Shown here: piece by piece, positions 41,558-49,395 of the stretch
How positions within the stretch are numbered: the stretch's first letter is position 1
How the letters are laid out: each line of letters starts with the position of its first letter
From: Acidimicrobiia bacterium
Lineage (GTDB): Bacteria > Actinomycetota > Acidimicrobiia > Acidimicrobiales > AC-14
Length of the DNA stretch: 64,000 bases
Reading direction: 5' to 3'
Assembly: GCA_023264995.1 (NCBI GenBank)
Contig: JAHFUR010000003.1
Location: 124,001-188,000, forward strand
The notes under the pieces: generated by a model
The model's database searches: none
Seen by the model: only the letters and a program-made list of their open reading frames with translations
Told to the model about the DNA's origin: nothing
Program-made: the position numbers and the translations under genes

Positions 41558-41607
41558 GCGCCCAGCGCCCGCCCATCAACTACTGCTGCCCCCTTGCCAT
41601 CTGAGAC

Positions 41608-41880
41608 ATGGCCATGCGGCCGGCGGGCACCCCCCTGGGCCTGCTGCTGCGCCCCACCAGCTATGCCCGACCCCCACGGCAACCCGCCCCCGGGTCGCCG
41701 ACGGACGCGGACGAGGCGTGGTGGCAGTGGTCGACGACTGCGAGCGAAGGCCCGGCGAGGCGGCTGTGGGCTGCCTGCAAGCTGGCGGCGCTAGCCGCCG
41801 CGCTGGCTGCAGCGCTAGCCACTGGCCTCATCGGGGCCGGGGCCGGTGTCTGGTGGTGGCTGGGACAGTTGCGGCACTGA
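41608..41880 (+). CDS. Small single-pass membrane protein at the end of the T4SS operon
   Basis: 90 residues from ATG 41608. The polar N-terminal half (RPPRQPAPGSPTDADEAWWQ) is followed by an alanine-rich membrane helix at about 56-84 (LWAACKLAALAAALAAALAT, then GLIGAGAGVWWWLG). Not recognised. Its place 50 bases after the coupling protein gene suggests a late T4SS accessory. A short frame like this could be chance in high-GC DNA. Confidence 0.55.
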   Translation: MAMRPAGTPLGLLLRPTSYARPPRQPAPGSPTDADEAWWQWSTTASEGPARRLWAACKLAALAAALAAALATGLIGAGAGVWWWLGQLRH

Positions 41881-41909
41881 GCTAACCGCCGGTGGCCCAC
41901 AGGGCAGGT

Positions 41910-42974
41910 TCAGTGACCTCCAACGATGATGAGCAAGACGACGAGGATGACCAGGGCGGAGATGGTGATGGCGGCGAGGCGCATGCGCTGCCGGTTGCGC
42001 TGTTGCAGCCGCGCCACCTCGACCTGGTGGCGTTGGCGGGCCTCGTCGGCCTTCCGGGCGGTGGCCACCGCCTCGGCCCGGGCCACCAGGGCGGCAGCGG
42101 CCGCCGAGGGGGTAGGGAACGACTGGGCGGCGGCGGCGTCTGTCACCGACCGGTCGGTGGCGTGGCCGAGTGCGGTAAACACCGGCACCCGGCAGTGGGT
42201 GACGGCCCGCACCAGCTGAGGCGTGTCCCAGCAGGCCATGCCGGAGCGCGCTCCGCCCCCTCTTGCGATGACGATCACCTCGGCCCCCCGGCCGCACAGC
42301 CGGGCCAGTGCTCGGGTCACCTCGCCGGCCGCCGTGGGCCCGCTCATGGCCGCCGTCTCCTCCAGGACCTCGAAGGCGATCGGCGATGATCCCAGCACGG
42401 CCAGCATGTCGGCCCGTCCCGCACCCTCAGAGCCGGCGACGAGACCGATGCGTCGGGGTAACGGCGGCACTTCAAGTCGGCGCTGGGCGGCGAGCTCGAC
42501 CGTGGCCCGCAGCTCGGCCACCAGGTTGTCGCGGGCCACCACGGCGGCGCCCAGGGTGATGCGGGGATCGACCCGGGTGGCCACGAGGCGCAGGGGTCCG
42601 TAGGCGCCATTGGCCGCCAGGCGGCCGAAGAATGCGGCTTCGAGGCCGTCGGTCAGCTCGACGTCGACGCCGGCAAGGGTGGCGGCGATGGCGGCCGCCT
42701 CGGCGCCAAAGACGCTCACCGGCAGGACCGCCTTCACCCGTTGGGCGTCAGGGTGGTACTCCACTAGCTCGAAGGAGCAGTAGCGAGGCTTGCGGCGCAG
42801 GCTCTGGACCACGCCGGTGACCCACACCTGGCAAAGCCCGGCGGAGCGCAGGGCCTCGTCGAGGGCCTCGTGGAGCTGGCTGACCGTCGTCCCTACCGGC
42901 GCCGTGGCTGGCGGGACGGGTGGGGCGGGCGGCTGGGCGCCAGCGGGGGTCGTGGCCGGTTCGGCATTGGTCAT
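41910..42974 (-). CDS. ExoVII large-subunit-like nuclease with a C-terminal membrane anchor
   Basis: 354-residue XseA relative. The N-terminal OB-fold region is TTVSQLHEALDEALRSAGL to YCSFELVEYHPDAQ, and the nuclease core keeps the family residues: GAGRADMLAVLGSS, VIVIARGGGARSGMACWDTP near 240, and FTALGHATDRSVTDAAAAQS near 268, then PTPSAAAAALVARA. Normal XseA ends in a long coiled coil that binds XseB. Here that part is only about 35 residues and is followed by a strong C-terminal helix (LAAITISALVILVVLLIIVG) that would put the enzyme on the inner membrane. The ATG overlaps the stop of a 59-residue gene. Catalytic competence looks likely; attachment to the transfer channel is a guess. Confidence 0.87.
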   Translation of the reverse strand: MTNAEPATTPAGAQPPAPPVPPATAPVGTTVSQLHEALDEALRSAGLCQVWVTGVVQSLRRKPRYCSFELVEYHPDAQRVKAVLPVSVFGAEAAAIAATLAGVDVELTDGLEAAFFGRLAANGAYGPLRLVATRVDPRITLGAAVVARDNLVAELRATVELAAQRRLEVPPLPRRIGLVAGSEGAGRADMLAVLGSSPIAFEVLEETAAMSGPTAAGEVTRALARLCGRGAEVIVIARGGGARSGMACWDTPQLVRAVTHCRVPVFTALGHATDRSVTDAAAAQSFPTPSAAAAALVARAEAVATARKADEARQRHQVEVARLQQRNRQRMRLAAITISALVILVVLLIIVGGH

Positions 42975-43150
42975 GACCGTCCCAGCCCCCAGAGGTAGCG
43001 GCGGGCACTGGCCCACGCCACCGCCGCCGCGGCGAGCTCAAGTACCGGCGCCGCCGAGCCTGGCCAGGGTGACACGCTGCTCAGCGCCGCCACGGGCGCC
43101 ACCGGCGTGCAGTCGGGCGCGTGGGCCGCAGCTCGCTGCTCCCTTGTCAC
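42971..43150 (-). CDS. 59-residue protein coupled to the ExoVII-like gene
   Basis: A short frame starting with GTG at 43150 begins inside the stop of the DUF5710 gene (GTGA) and ends in a TGA that overlaps the ExoVII-like ATG (ATGA); both junctions are exact four-base overlaps, strong evidence that it is translated. The product starts MTREQRAAAHAPDCTPVAPV and has an alanine-rich helix near its end (LELAAAAVAWASARRYLW). It does not resemble XseB, although it occupies the place a small subunit would. It could be a diverged small partner or a membrane peptide. Confidence 0.65.
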   Translation of the reverse strand: MTREQRAAAHAPDCTPVAPVAALSSVSPWPGSAAPVLELAAAAVAWASARRYLWGLGRS

Positions 43151-43869
43151 CGACTCCCCGGCCGTGGCCGGGTGAGCCTGGCCCTGCTCATCGCCGCTGA
43201 GGGCCGATTTGCCGGGGGAAACCCGGGCCGGGGCAGGGCCATCTCGTTGGCCGCCCCGGGTGTCGCCGCTTCATCGTCCGAATCATCCTCGTCCCAGTCG
43301 TCCTCGTCGTCCCCGTGGATACTTGGGAGAGCCGCGATCGGGAAGGCGAGCTCGCCGATGACCAGACGGTCGTAGGTGCCCCCGCCGGCGAGGAACTCCG
43401 TTACCGACTCCTGGAGGGGGAAGGAGCCCCACAGGGCGTCGCAGTAGCGGCAGGCGTTGGCCACGTAGCCGCCCGGATAGGCGAAGCTCGAACGCAAGCG
43501 GATCCGCCCGATGTTGTAGCGCTCGGCCAGCGGGGTGTCGTTGACCAACGCGGCCAGGGCCCGGGAGACGGAGTCGAAGCTGATGAAGCCGCAGGGGTCG
43601 AGGCTGTAGCGGTGGGAGACGAGAAGACCGGTGAGCGCGGTTCCCCGGCCCGTGCACCGGTAGCAGTGCTCGGCTTGGCCCAGGAGACGGGCAGGGATGG
43701 TGGGGCCATGGGTGCGCACCGGCGGGGGGAGCCAGCGGGCGAATGGCGTGGCGTCCCGACCGGCGGGCACGTACCAGCTCCGTGCGTCGGGATCCCAACG
43801 GGCACCGAGAGCCTTGGCCTCGTCCTTCTGGTTGATGGGAACCTCAAGCATCACGAAGGTGTCAGCCAT
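43147..43869 (-). CDS. DUF5710 domain protein
   Basis: 240 residues starting at ATG 43869, with a GAGGAGG site. The N-terminal 48 residues are a DUF5710 module (FVMLEVPINQKDEAKALGAR, WDPDARSWYVPAGRD), a domain found on primases, topoisomerases and conjugation proteins of mobile elements and thought to bind nucleic acid. Then CYRCTGRGTALTG and CRYCDALWGSFP provide two CxxC pairs likely to bind zinc. The C-terminus has an acidic run (DDEDDWDEDDSDDEAA). It heads a three-gene operon with the 59-residue protein and the ExoVII-like nuclease, so the three probably act on DNA together. Confidence 0.83.
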   Translation of the reverse strand: MADTFVMLEVPINQKDEAKALGARWDPDARSWYVPAGRDATPFARWLPPPVRTHGPTIPARLLGQAEHCYRCTGRGTALTGLLVSHRYSLDPCGFISFDSVSRALAALVNDTPLAERYNIGRIRLRSSFAYPGGYVANACRYCDALWGSFPLQESVTEFLAGGGTYDRLVIGELAFPIAALPSIHGDDEDDWDEDDSDDEAATPGAANEMALPRPGFPPANRPSAAMSRARLTRPRPGSR

Positions 43870-44149
43870 CGGGCCTCCTCGATTACCAACAGCAACGTCG
43901 ACGGGAACCGTCGAGCGGGGTTCGGTGTCGCCACCGAAGCTGGAGAAACGGGGGTAGGAGATGCGAATCTCGCCCGTTGGGCGGGACCAAGGCAGGAGCG
44001 GCGGCACCTCGACGCCTCCTGCTCTTCCAGTGTGCCAGACGGCGGCGCCGAGCGGCGCGATCCCCGGCCGGAGGCACACACGGCGCCAACAGCGCCGTAC
44101 CCTGCCGCCGTCGCCCTTGCCGGGAACACCAGACCATCATGACCGGGGG

Positions 44150-44203
44150 TGTCAACGGCGGCCGAAAACTGACCCCCCTGCGGCAGATGAAAATTGACCC
44201 CCC
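44150..44203 (+). repeat. IS21 left terminal inverted repeat with double inner block
   Basis: Starts TGTCAACGGCGGCC; GAAAACTGACCCCC follows at 44164-44177 and GAAAATTGACCCCCC at 44189-44203. The paired blocks are the expected transposase binding sites. Confidence 0.88.
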
Positions 44204-44218
44204 TGCCCGGGACCACGG

Positions 44219-44656
44219 TCACGCTCCGTCGTCAGTAGGCACCCTCCCGAGGTCTCGGTCCTTGAGCCGATAGCTGTCGCCCTTGAGGCTGACGACCTCG
44301 GCGTGGTGCACCAGGCGGTCGATCATGGCGGCGGCGACCACCGCATCGCCGAACACCTCTCCCCATCGTCCGAACTGCTTGTTGGAGGTGACGATCACGC
44401 TGGCCCGCTCGTAGCGGGCCGCCACCAGCTGGAAGAACAGGTTGGCCGCCTCAGCCTCGAAGGGGATGTAGCCGACCTCGTCGATGACGAGCAGCGGGTA
44501 GCGCCCGAGCTTGGTGAGCTCGTCGTGCAGCCGACCGCTTCCATGGGCCGCGGCCAAGCGGTCGACCCATTGCGCCGCGGTGGCGAAGGCCACCCGATGA
44601 CCCGCTTGGCAGGCCCGGATCGACAACCCGATGGCCAGATGGGTCTTGCCCGTCCC
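44219..44656 (-). pseudogene. istB: istB, 3' part (separated by the nested insertion)
   Basis: Encodes the C-terminal two-thirds of the IstB ATPase, from the second half of the Walker A motif: GTGKTHLAIGLSIRACQAGH, then Walker B PLLVIDEVGYIPFEAEAANL, VIVTSNKQFGRWGEVFGDAV and the ending RLKDRDLGRV. The missing N-terminal part is at 47457-47798. The two halves would rejoin as GPPG-TGKTHL if the intervening element excised, so the gene is interrupted rather than decayed. Confidence 0.92.
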
Positions 44657-44713
44657 TTCCGGGACAGCGACAGACTGCAACATCTCCGGCGCGTTCTGCC
44701 GTGCGAGGTCCGG

Positions 44714-44980
44714 GTGACGTCTCCGCTGCACCCGTTGTTCGGCCAGGCGCTGGCCGCGAGCGGCTTCAAGCGTTGGGAGAAGAACCTGCTCCTGGTGGTC
44801 GCGCTGCCCGACGGATCGCCGGGCACCATTCCCGCCGAGGCCACCGACATCCTCGGAACGAGGCCGGTCGAGACCATGACCTCGGTGCTCTCCGTGGAGG
44901 GCGTGCGTCATCTTCGACGGCTCCTCGACACGCTCGGCCCGGTGGAGCGTTCCCCCAAAGGCACCCAGACGCGCAAATAG
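44714..44980 (+). CDS. DUF5372-like small protein of the nested element
   Basis: About 88 residues starting at GTG 44714 (GAGG upstream), with TSPLHPLFGQALAASGFKRW and WEKNLLLVVALPDGSPGTIP as recognisable segments. Small proteins beginning with an R-V/I-T-x-P-x-HPL-x-G pattern regularly accompany this type of large serine recombinase. Function unknown; the sequence pattern suggests a small beta-rich domain. The frame stays open upstream into istB, so the start is uncertain. Confidence 0.7.
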   Translation: MTSPLHPLFGQALAASGFKRWEKNLLLVVALPDGSPGTIPAEATDILGTRPVETMTSVLSVEGVRHLRRLLDTLGPVERSPKGTQTRK

Positions 44981-45025
44981 GCTCAGCCGACCCTGTACGC
45001 GCCAACGAACCGGGAGGTGAGCCCT

Positions 45026-45211
45026 TTGCGACGGCTCAGAATAGTCGCGCCCATCCAGCTGGCCATGGTGATGCCGGAGCTGGCCTCGACACCTGCCCAG
45101 CGATGGTCGGCGCTGCCCGACGACGCCCGGACGGCGGCGCTGTCGCTGCTGGCCCGGATGATCGCCAATGGTGTCGTCGAGGAGGAGGCGGCCGATGCCC
45201 CTGAGCATTGA
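45026..45211 (+). CDS. Small accessory protein upstream of the recombinase
   Basis: 61 residues from TTG 45026 (GGGAGG about eight bases upstream), or 64 from GTG 45017. The product is helical: LRIVAPIQLAMVMPELASTP, DDARTAALSLLARMIANGVV, with an acidic end. It overlaps the recombinase start by 17 bases and the strong GGAGGAGG for the recombinase lies inside it. Comparable short helical proteins often precede this recombinase type; a directionality or regulatory role is only a guess. Confidence 0.68.
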   Translation: MRRLRIVAPIQLAMVMPELASTPAQRWSALPDDARTAALSLLARMIANGVVEEEAADAPEH

Positions 45212-47426
45212 CCTCGGCTCCAAGGTGACCGCCGCCCACCTTGGCCGCGACGCCTACGTCTATGTCCGCCAGTCGACATTGACCCAGGTCCGGGAGCACA
45301 CCGAGAGCCTGGAGCGCCAGTACGAGCTGGCCTTCCGAGCCCAGGCCCTGGGGTGGTCGCCACCGCAGGTGGTGGTCATCGACGAGGACCTCGGGCGCTC
45401 CGGCGCTGAAACGTCATGCCGTGAGGGGTTCAAGAACCTCGTCGCCGACGTCGGGCTGGGCAAGGTCGGCATCATCCTGGGCATCGAGGTCTCCCGCCTG
45501 GCCCGCAACAACGCCGACTGGTATCAGCTCCTCGACCTCTGCGCGGTGACCGACACCCTCATCGCCGACGGTGACGGGCTCTATCACCCGGGCGACTTCA
45601 ACGACCGGCTGGTGCTGGGCCTGAAGGGCACGATGTCGGAGGCGGAGCTGCACATGATCCGCCACCGCCTCACGGCTGGCCTCCGTCACAAGGCGGCCAA
45701 AGGAGAGCTGCGCCAGGGCCTGCCCGTGGGCTTCGTCCACGATGAGGCCGACCACATCGTGATGGACCCCAACGAGGCGGTGGTCGAGGCGATTGCCACC
45801 GTGTTCCGGCGCTTCGACGAGGTCGGCTCGGCCCGCCAGGTCATGCTCTCCCTGCGCGCCGACGGCGTGCTCATCCCTCGCCGGCCGACGGGGGCCAAGC
45901 GGGTGTCGTGGGCACCGGCGACCTATCCGGCGGTCCACGACTTCCTCACCAACCCGACCTACGCCGGGGCGTTCGTCTTCGGCCGCACCCGCACCGAGAA
46001 GCGCCTCGACGCCAGCGGGCGGCTGGTGTCGCGTGCTCGGACGTTGCCTCGCAATGAGTGGTCGGTGCTGATCCCCGACCACCACCCCGGCTTCGTGTCC
46101 TGGGAACGGTTCGAACAGAGCCAGGACCAGCTCCGGGCAAACTGGCGACCGCCGCGGGGAGAGGGCGGCGGGGCCGTGCGCGAAGGCGCCGCCCTCCTGC
46201 AGGGTCTCCTGCGTTGCGGCCGGTGCGGGCGGATGATGCAGACCGCCTACTCGGGGGCGAAAGGCAACTGCCCGCGCTATGCCTGTGCCCGGGCGGCCCA
46301 GCTCTATGGGGCCGATCGGCACTGCCAGAGCCTGGGCGGGCGCCGGCTCGAACAACGCGTCCTCGACGAGGTCTTCGCGGTGCTCGCGCCAGCGGCTCTG
46401 GCCGCGACGGCCAAGGCCCTGGGCGAGGCCGAGGCCCAGCACCGGCGGCGCCTCGCCGTCTTCGAGCTCGCCGTCGAACGGGCCTGTTTCGAGGCCGAGC
46501 GGGCCCGGCGCCAGTTCGACGCGGTGGAACCCGAGAACCGCCTCGTGGGCCGGAGCTTGGAGAAGGCGTGGGAGGCGGCCCTGGTCGCCCAGCGTCAGGC
46601 CGAGGCCGACCTGACCGCCCAGCGGGCCCGTCAACCGACACGCCTCAGCGCTGAGGAGGTGGCCTGGCTGAGCCGCGCCGGCGCCGATGTCCGGGCCGTG
46701 TTCAACGCCCCCAGCACCACCTGGCGGGAGCGTAAGCAGCTGCTGCGGGCGGTCATCGCCGAGATCGTCATCACCGTGCGGGTGACCGAGCGAGAGGCCG
46801 ACGTAAAGGTGATCTGGGAGGGCGGCGCCACCAGCGGCTTCGTGCTGGCCATGAACAAGACCGGCGGGCACTCCCGAACTACTGACGAAGACACCGTCGC
46901 CCTCGTGCGACGCCTGGCCGAGCGATACGACGACACGACCATCGCCGTGATCCTGGTCAAGCAAGGGCGAAGGACGGGGACAGGGCTGGCCTTCAACCGC
47001 AGCCGGGTCAACTCACTCCGCAACACCTACGGCATCGCGGCCTTCGTGCCGGGCGTCGTTGTCGCACCGGCCGACGATGATGGCGTGGTGGTCACCGTCT
47101 ATCGGGCTGAGAAGATCCTCGGCGTCGACAAGAGCACGATCTATCGCTGGCTGAAGGACGGGTTCATCGAGGGCGAGCAGCTCACGCCCGCCGGCCCGTG
47201 GCACCTGCGTATCACCGACGAGCTCCGCAGACGCATCGTGGCCGAGGTGCCCGAAGGCTGGGTGGACCTCTCTCAGGCGGCCAAGGTTCTCGGCGTCGCC
47301 CGTCAGACGGTGTTGCACAAGGTCCAACGCGGCGAGCTGGACGCCGTGCATGTGAACCGCGGGAAGCGGAAAGGCTTGCGGATCAACGTTCCGAGCCAGT
47401 CCGCTGGACTGTTCGCGACACCGTGA
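45195..47426 (+). CDS. Large serine recombinase with C-terminal HTH modules
   Basis: 743 residues from ATG 45195 with GGAGGAGG upstream. Resolvase domain: catalytic serine in AYVYVRQSTLTQVREHTESL (about S27) and GIILGIEVSRLARNNADWYQ. The recombinase domain contains GLRHKAAKGELRQGLPVGFV and FLTNPTYAGAFVFGRTRTEK. A zinc ribbon (CGRCGRMMQTAYSG with CPRYACARA) and a coiled coil follow. After residue 610 there are two HTH modules (KILGVDKSTIYRWLKDGFIE; AAKVLGVARQTVLHKVQRGE), making the protein longer than typical integrases. It presumably catalysed insertion of the nested element into istB. Confidence 0.93.
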   Translation: MPLSIDLGSKVTAAHLGRDAYVYVRQSTLTQVREHTESLERQYELAFRAQALGWSPPQVVVIDEDLGRSGAETSCREGFKNLVADVGLGKVGIILGIEVSRLARNNADWYQLLDLCAVTDTLIADGDGLYHPGDFNDRLVLGLKGTMSEAELHMIRHRLTAGLRHKAAKGELRQGLPVGFVHDEADHIVMDPNEAVVEAIATVFRRFDEVGSARQVMLSLRADGVLIPRRPTGAKRVSWAPATYPAVHDFLTNPTYAGAFVFGRTRTEKRLDASGRLVSRARTLPRNEWSVLIPDHHPGFVSWERFEQSQDQLRANWRPPRGEGGGAVREGAALLQGLLRCGRCGRMMQTAYSGAKGNCPRYACARAAQLYGADRHCQSLGGRRLEQRVLDEVFAVLAPAALAATAKALGEAEAQHRRRLAVFELAVERACFEAERARRQFDAVEPENRLVGRSLEKAWEAALVAQRQAEADLTAQRARQPTRLSAEEVAWLSRAGADVRAVFNAPSTTWRERKQLLRAVIAEIVITVRVTEREADVKVIWEGGATSGFVLAMNKTGGHSRTTDEDTVALVRRLAERYDDTTIAVILVKQGRRTGTGLAFNRSRVNSLRNTYGIAAFVPGVVVAPADDDGVVVTVYRAEKILGVDKSTIYRWLKDGFIEGEQLTPAGPWHLRITDELRRRIVAEVPEGWVDLSQAAKVLGVARQTVLHKVQRGELDAVHVNRGKRKGLRINVPSQSAGLFATP

Positions 47427-47456
47427 TGAAAGGAATGCGCAGTGTCAACCACGACC

Positions 47457-47798
47457 GGGCGGACCGAGGAAGACCACGTTCTCCCGGCCCTCCACGAAGT
47501 CCAGGGCGCCGAGGTGGGCGATGACGTCGCGCTTGAGGGAGCGCTGGTGGTCGAAGTCGAAGTCCTCCAGGGTCTTGCGGGCCGGGAAGCGGGCGGCCCG
47601 GATGCGGATCTCCCCACCGTTGGATTGCCGGGCCGCCACCTCCCGTTCCAGGCAGGCGGCCAGGAACTCCTCATGACTCCAGCCGTCGGCCCGGGCCCGC
47701 TCGCCCAGGCGCTCGATCGAGCGGGCGAGGGTGGGTGCCTTCAGCGCCCGGCACAGATAGGCCAAATCGGAGGCCGGCTTGGTCTTCGCCGTGGCCAT
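47457..47798 (-). pseudogene. istB: istB, 5' part (separated by the nested insertion)
   Basis: N-terminal third of IstB from ATG 47798, overlapping the istA stop as usual in IS21. It carries the helper domain (LAYLCRALKAPTLARSIERL, DGWSHEEFLAACLEREVAAR) and ends GRENVVFLGPPG, where the nested element begins; two foreign residues and a stop follow. Together with 44219-44656 it makes a normal-length IstB. Confidence 0.92.
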
Positions 47799-49009
47799 CA
47801 CGCCACCTCGGTGATGGCGTCATAGACAGCGAGGTCGCGCTCCTCGACGTCGTCGCTGTCCGGTTCGGCGGCGACGGCCTCCTCGGCCCGCATGGCCCGC
47901 AGGATGCGGGAGTGTTCGGGCGCCAGGATGCTTTGGTGGGCGGCCAGGCACCGGCGGTGGCGGGCCACCTCGGTCCCCTCGCAGGTGACCACGACGCTGT
48001 CGAGGTCGACGCGCACCTGGATGCGCCGGCCCACGTAGCGGGGGTTGACCGAGTAGTCGTTGACGTCGGCCCGCACGTAGTGGTCACGGGGCAGGCGCAT
48101 CGACCACCGCTGTGAGGTGTCGGGCAGCACCGGAGGGAAGGCGAGCATGGCTCCTCGGTCCTCGGCCATGGCCTCCCGGGGCCGCACCTTGGTGGTGGCG
48201 TGGATGCGGTGGTTGGCCGCCACCAACCAGCCGGTGATCTGGCGGTTGAAGTCGGCGACGTCCTCGAAGCGACGCCCGGGCAAGAAGCTGGTCTCGAAGT
48301 AGCCGTTGGCCCGCTCCACGAGACCCTTGGCCTCAGGGTCGCCACGCTGGCACAGCAAAGCCCCGATGCCGAGGGTGCCCCGGAAGGCCTGGAACTCGGC
48401 GGTGAAGGACATCTCCTTGCCCCGCCACCGCCCGATGGCCGACTCCTGGTCCCACACCACCATCCGAGGCAGGGCACCGAACTGGCTCAGGACCTTGAGA
48501 TGGCCGCCGAGCACGTCATGGGTCTGGCGGGAGGGGATCATCCAGGCGCCGATGAAGCGGCTGAAGCCGCACACGCCAACGAGCACCCACAACTTCTGCG
48601 CCTGGCCGTAGCCAAGTGGGATGTCGACATCCGGCTGCCACAGGTCGAACTGGGCCAGCTCCCCGGGGCGATAGGACGTGCGCTGACAAGGGTCGGGCGG
48701 CACGAACAGCGGTCGCAGCTCGGCGACGCGCTCCCGCAGCACGCGGATGGAGTGCTCCCAGCAGATGCGCTCGGCGATCACTGTCGCCGGCATCTCGGGG
48801 AACTCCCGCAGCAGCTCGAGGACCCGCGGCTCCACGGCGTCGACGATCGAGCCCTTCCTCTCGCGTTCATAGCTCGGCGGCCCCTGCGAGCGCAGCGCAG
48901 CCCGCACCGTGTTGCGGGCCAGCCCCAGTCTGCGGACGATGGCCTTGACGCTCATCCCTTCGGCTCGATGGAGCCGACGGATCTCCGCCCAGTCCTCCAC
49001 GTTGATCAC
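47798..49009 (-). CDS. istA: IS21-family transposase IstA
   Basis: 403-residue DDE transposase starting at GTG 49009 (product begins MINVEDWAEIRRLHRAEGMS), with a GGAAGGG site. An N-terminal HTH (SVKAIVRRLGLARNTVRAAL) and the rve catalytic core are visible: ELAQFDLWQPDVDIPLG, VVWDQESAIGRWRG, and GDPEAKGLVERANGYFETSF with its glutamate. The C-terminal beta domain (VNPRYVGRRIQVRVDLDSVV) is present. Intact, but IstB is broken, so the element is likely immobile unless helped in trans. Confidence 0.95.
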   Translation of the reverse strand: MINVEDWAEIRRLHRAEGMSVKAIVRRLGLARNTVRAALRSQGPPSYERERKGSIVDAVEPRVLELLREFPEMPATVIAERICWEHSIRVLRERVAELRPLFVPPDPCQRTSYRPGELAQFDLWQPDVDIPLGYGQAQKLWVLVGVCGFSRFIGAWMIPSRQTHDVLGGHLKVLSQFGALPRMVVWDQESAIGRWRGKEMSFTAEFQAFRGTLGIGALLCQRGDPEAKGLVERANGYFETSFLPGRRFEDVADFNRQITGWLVAANHRIHATTKVRPREAMAEDRGAMLAFPPVLPDTSQRWSMRLPRDHYVRADVNDYSVNPRYVGRRIQVRVDLDSVVVTCEGTEVARHRRCLAAHQSILAPEHSRILRAMRAEEAVAAEPDSDDVEERDLAVYDAITEVA

Positions 49010-49079
49010 CCTTCCTTCTCCCTGGCGCACATGGGGCCAGAGTCCGAGTTCCATCACGGTCAGTGGTGGACCCGGGAAG

Positions 49080-49133
49080 GGGGGGTCAGTTTTCGGGTGC
49101 CGATAGGGGGTCAGTTTTCACGTGCCGCTGACA
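49080..49133 (-). repeat. IS21 right terminal inverted repeat with double inner block
   Basis: Read inward from 49133 the end is TGTCAGCGGCACGT, GAAAACTGACCCCC, a spacer TATCGGCACCC, then GAAAACTGACCCCC again, mirroring the left end. It lies 71 bases upstream of the istA start on the same strand. Confidence 0.88.
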
Positions 49134-49395
49134 GGGGGGTGCGACAGTGGGCCGCTCCTAGCGCTCGCCGAATCGGGCCGTCGCCCGTGACGTGGCGACG
49201 AAGAACCGCAACGACTTCCGGGCCCGCGGCGGGCGTGACGGCGAAGCTCGATAGCGCTTCCCCGACTCGCCATAAGCGAAAAGAATCGCAAGTCAGAGCA
49301 CCAGCGTCTCGGCGGAGCGGGCTCCGCCAGGAAGACGGCCGACGAAGAGGGAGATCGCCATCACGAACCGGACGCGCCGTGCCCCGCCGTGCTGG

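Larger units (their letters stand above)
10966..43869. mobile_element. Core of a putative integrative and conjugative element (Tad pilus plus T4SS)
   Basis: The block joins a serine integrase and excisionase-like gene, two primases, a complete Tad-type pilus operon, a T4SS operon with coupling protein, and a peptidoglycan hydrolase, in tightly overlapped operons of uniform high GC. That is the expected make-up of an ICE or integrated conjugative plasmid. The outer limits are not defined: no att repeat was found, and the IS21 element and defence island to the right may be cargo inside the same element. No relaxase was recognised. Confidence 0.65.
44657..47456. mobile_element. Serine-recombinase element inserted in the istB P-loop
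   Basis: Left flank ...GCCCGTCCC (44648-44656) and right flank CCGGGCGGACC (47455-47465) rebuild the native istB codons for GPPGTGKT when joined at a shared CC dinucleotide. A two-base shared core is what serine integrases leave. Inside are three plus-strand genes: a DUF5372-like protein, a 61-64 residue protein and a 743-residue serine recombinase. Total size is about 2.8 kb. Orientation is opposite to istB. Confidence 0.85.
44150..49133. mobile_element. IS21-family element interrupted by a nested serine-recombinase element
   Basis: The ends are inverted: left TGTCAACGGCGGCC then GAAAACTGACCCCC (44150-44177); right, read inward on the other strand, TGTCAGCGGCACGT then GAAAACTGACCCCC, ending at 49133. 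Each end repeats the GAAAA-TTGACC/CTGACC block a second time about 25 bases further in, as IS21 termini do. Five or more G residues flank both ends and could be the target duplication. istA is intact; istB is split at its P-loop by a 2.8-kb insertion. IS21 elements without the insert are about 2.2 kb, which fits 4984 minus 2800. Confidence 0.9.

Noticed and set aside
41910-42974. Annotation as housekeeping exodeoxyribonuclease VII subunit
   Set aside because: The membrane tail, loss of the coiled coil, lack of xseB and the conjugation-element context point to a specialised relative rather than the repair enzyme.
45414-46964. 516-codon minus-strand frame opposite the serine recombinase
   Set aside because: Antisense shadow of an unambiguous recombinase gene, with no recognisable motifs.
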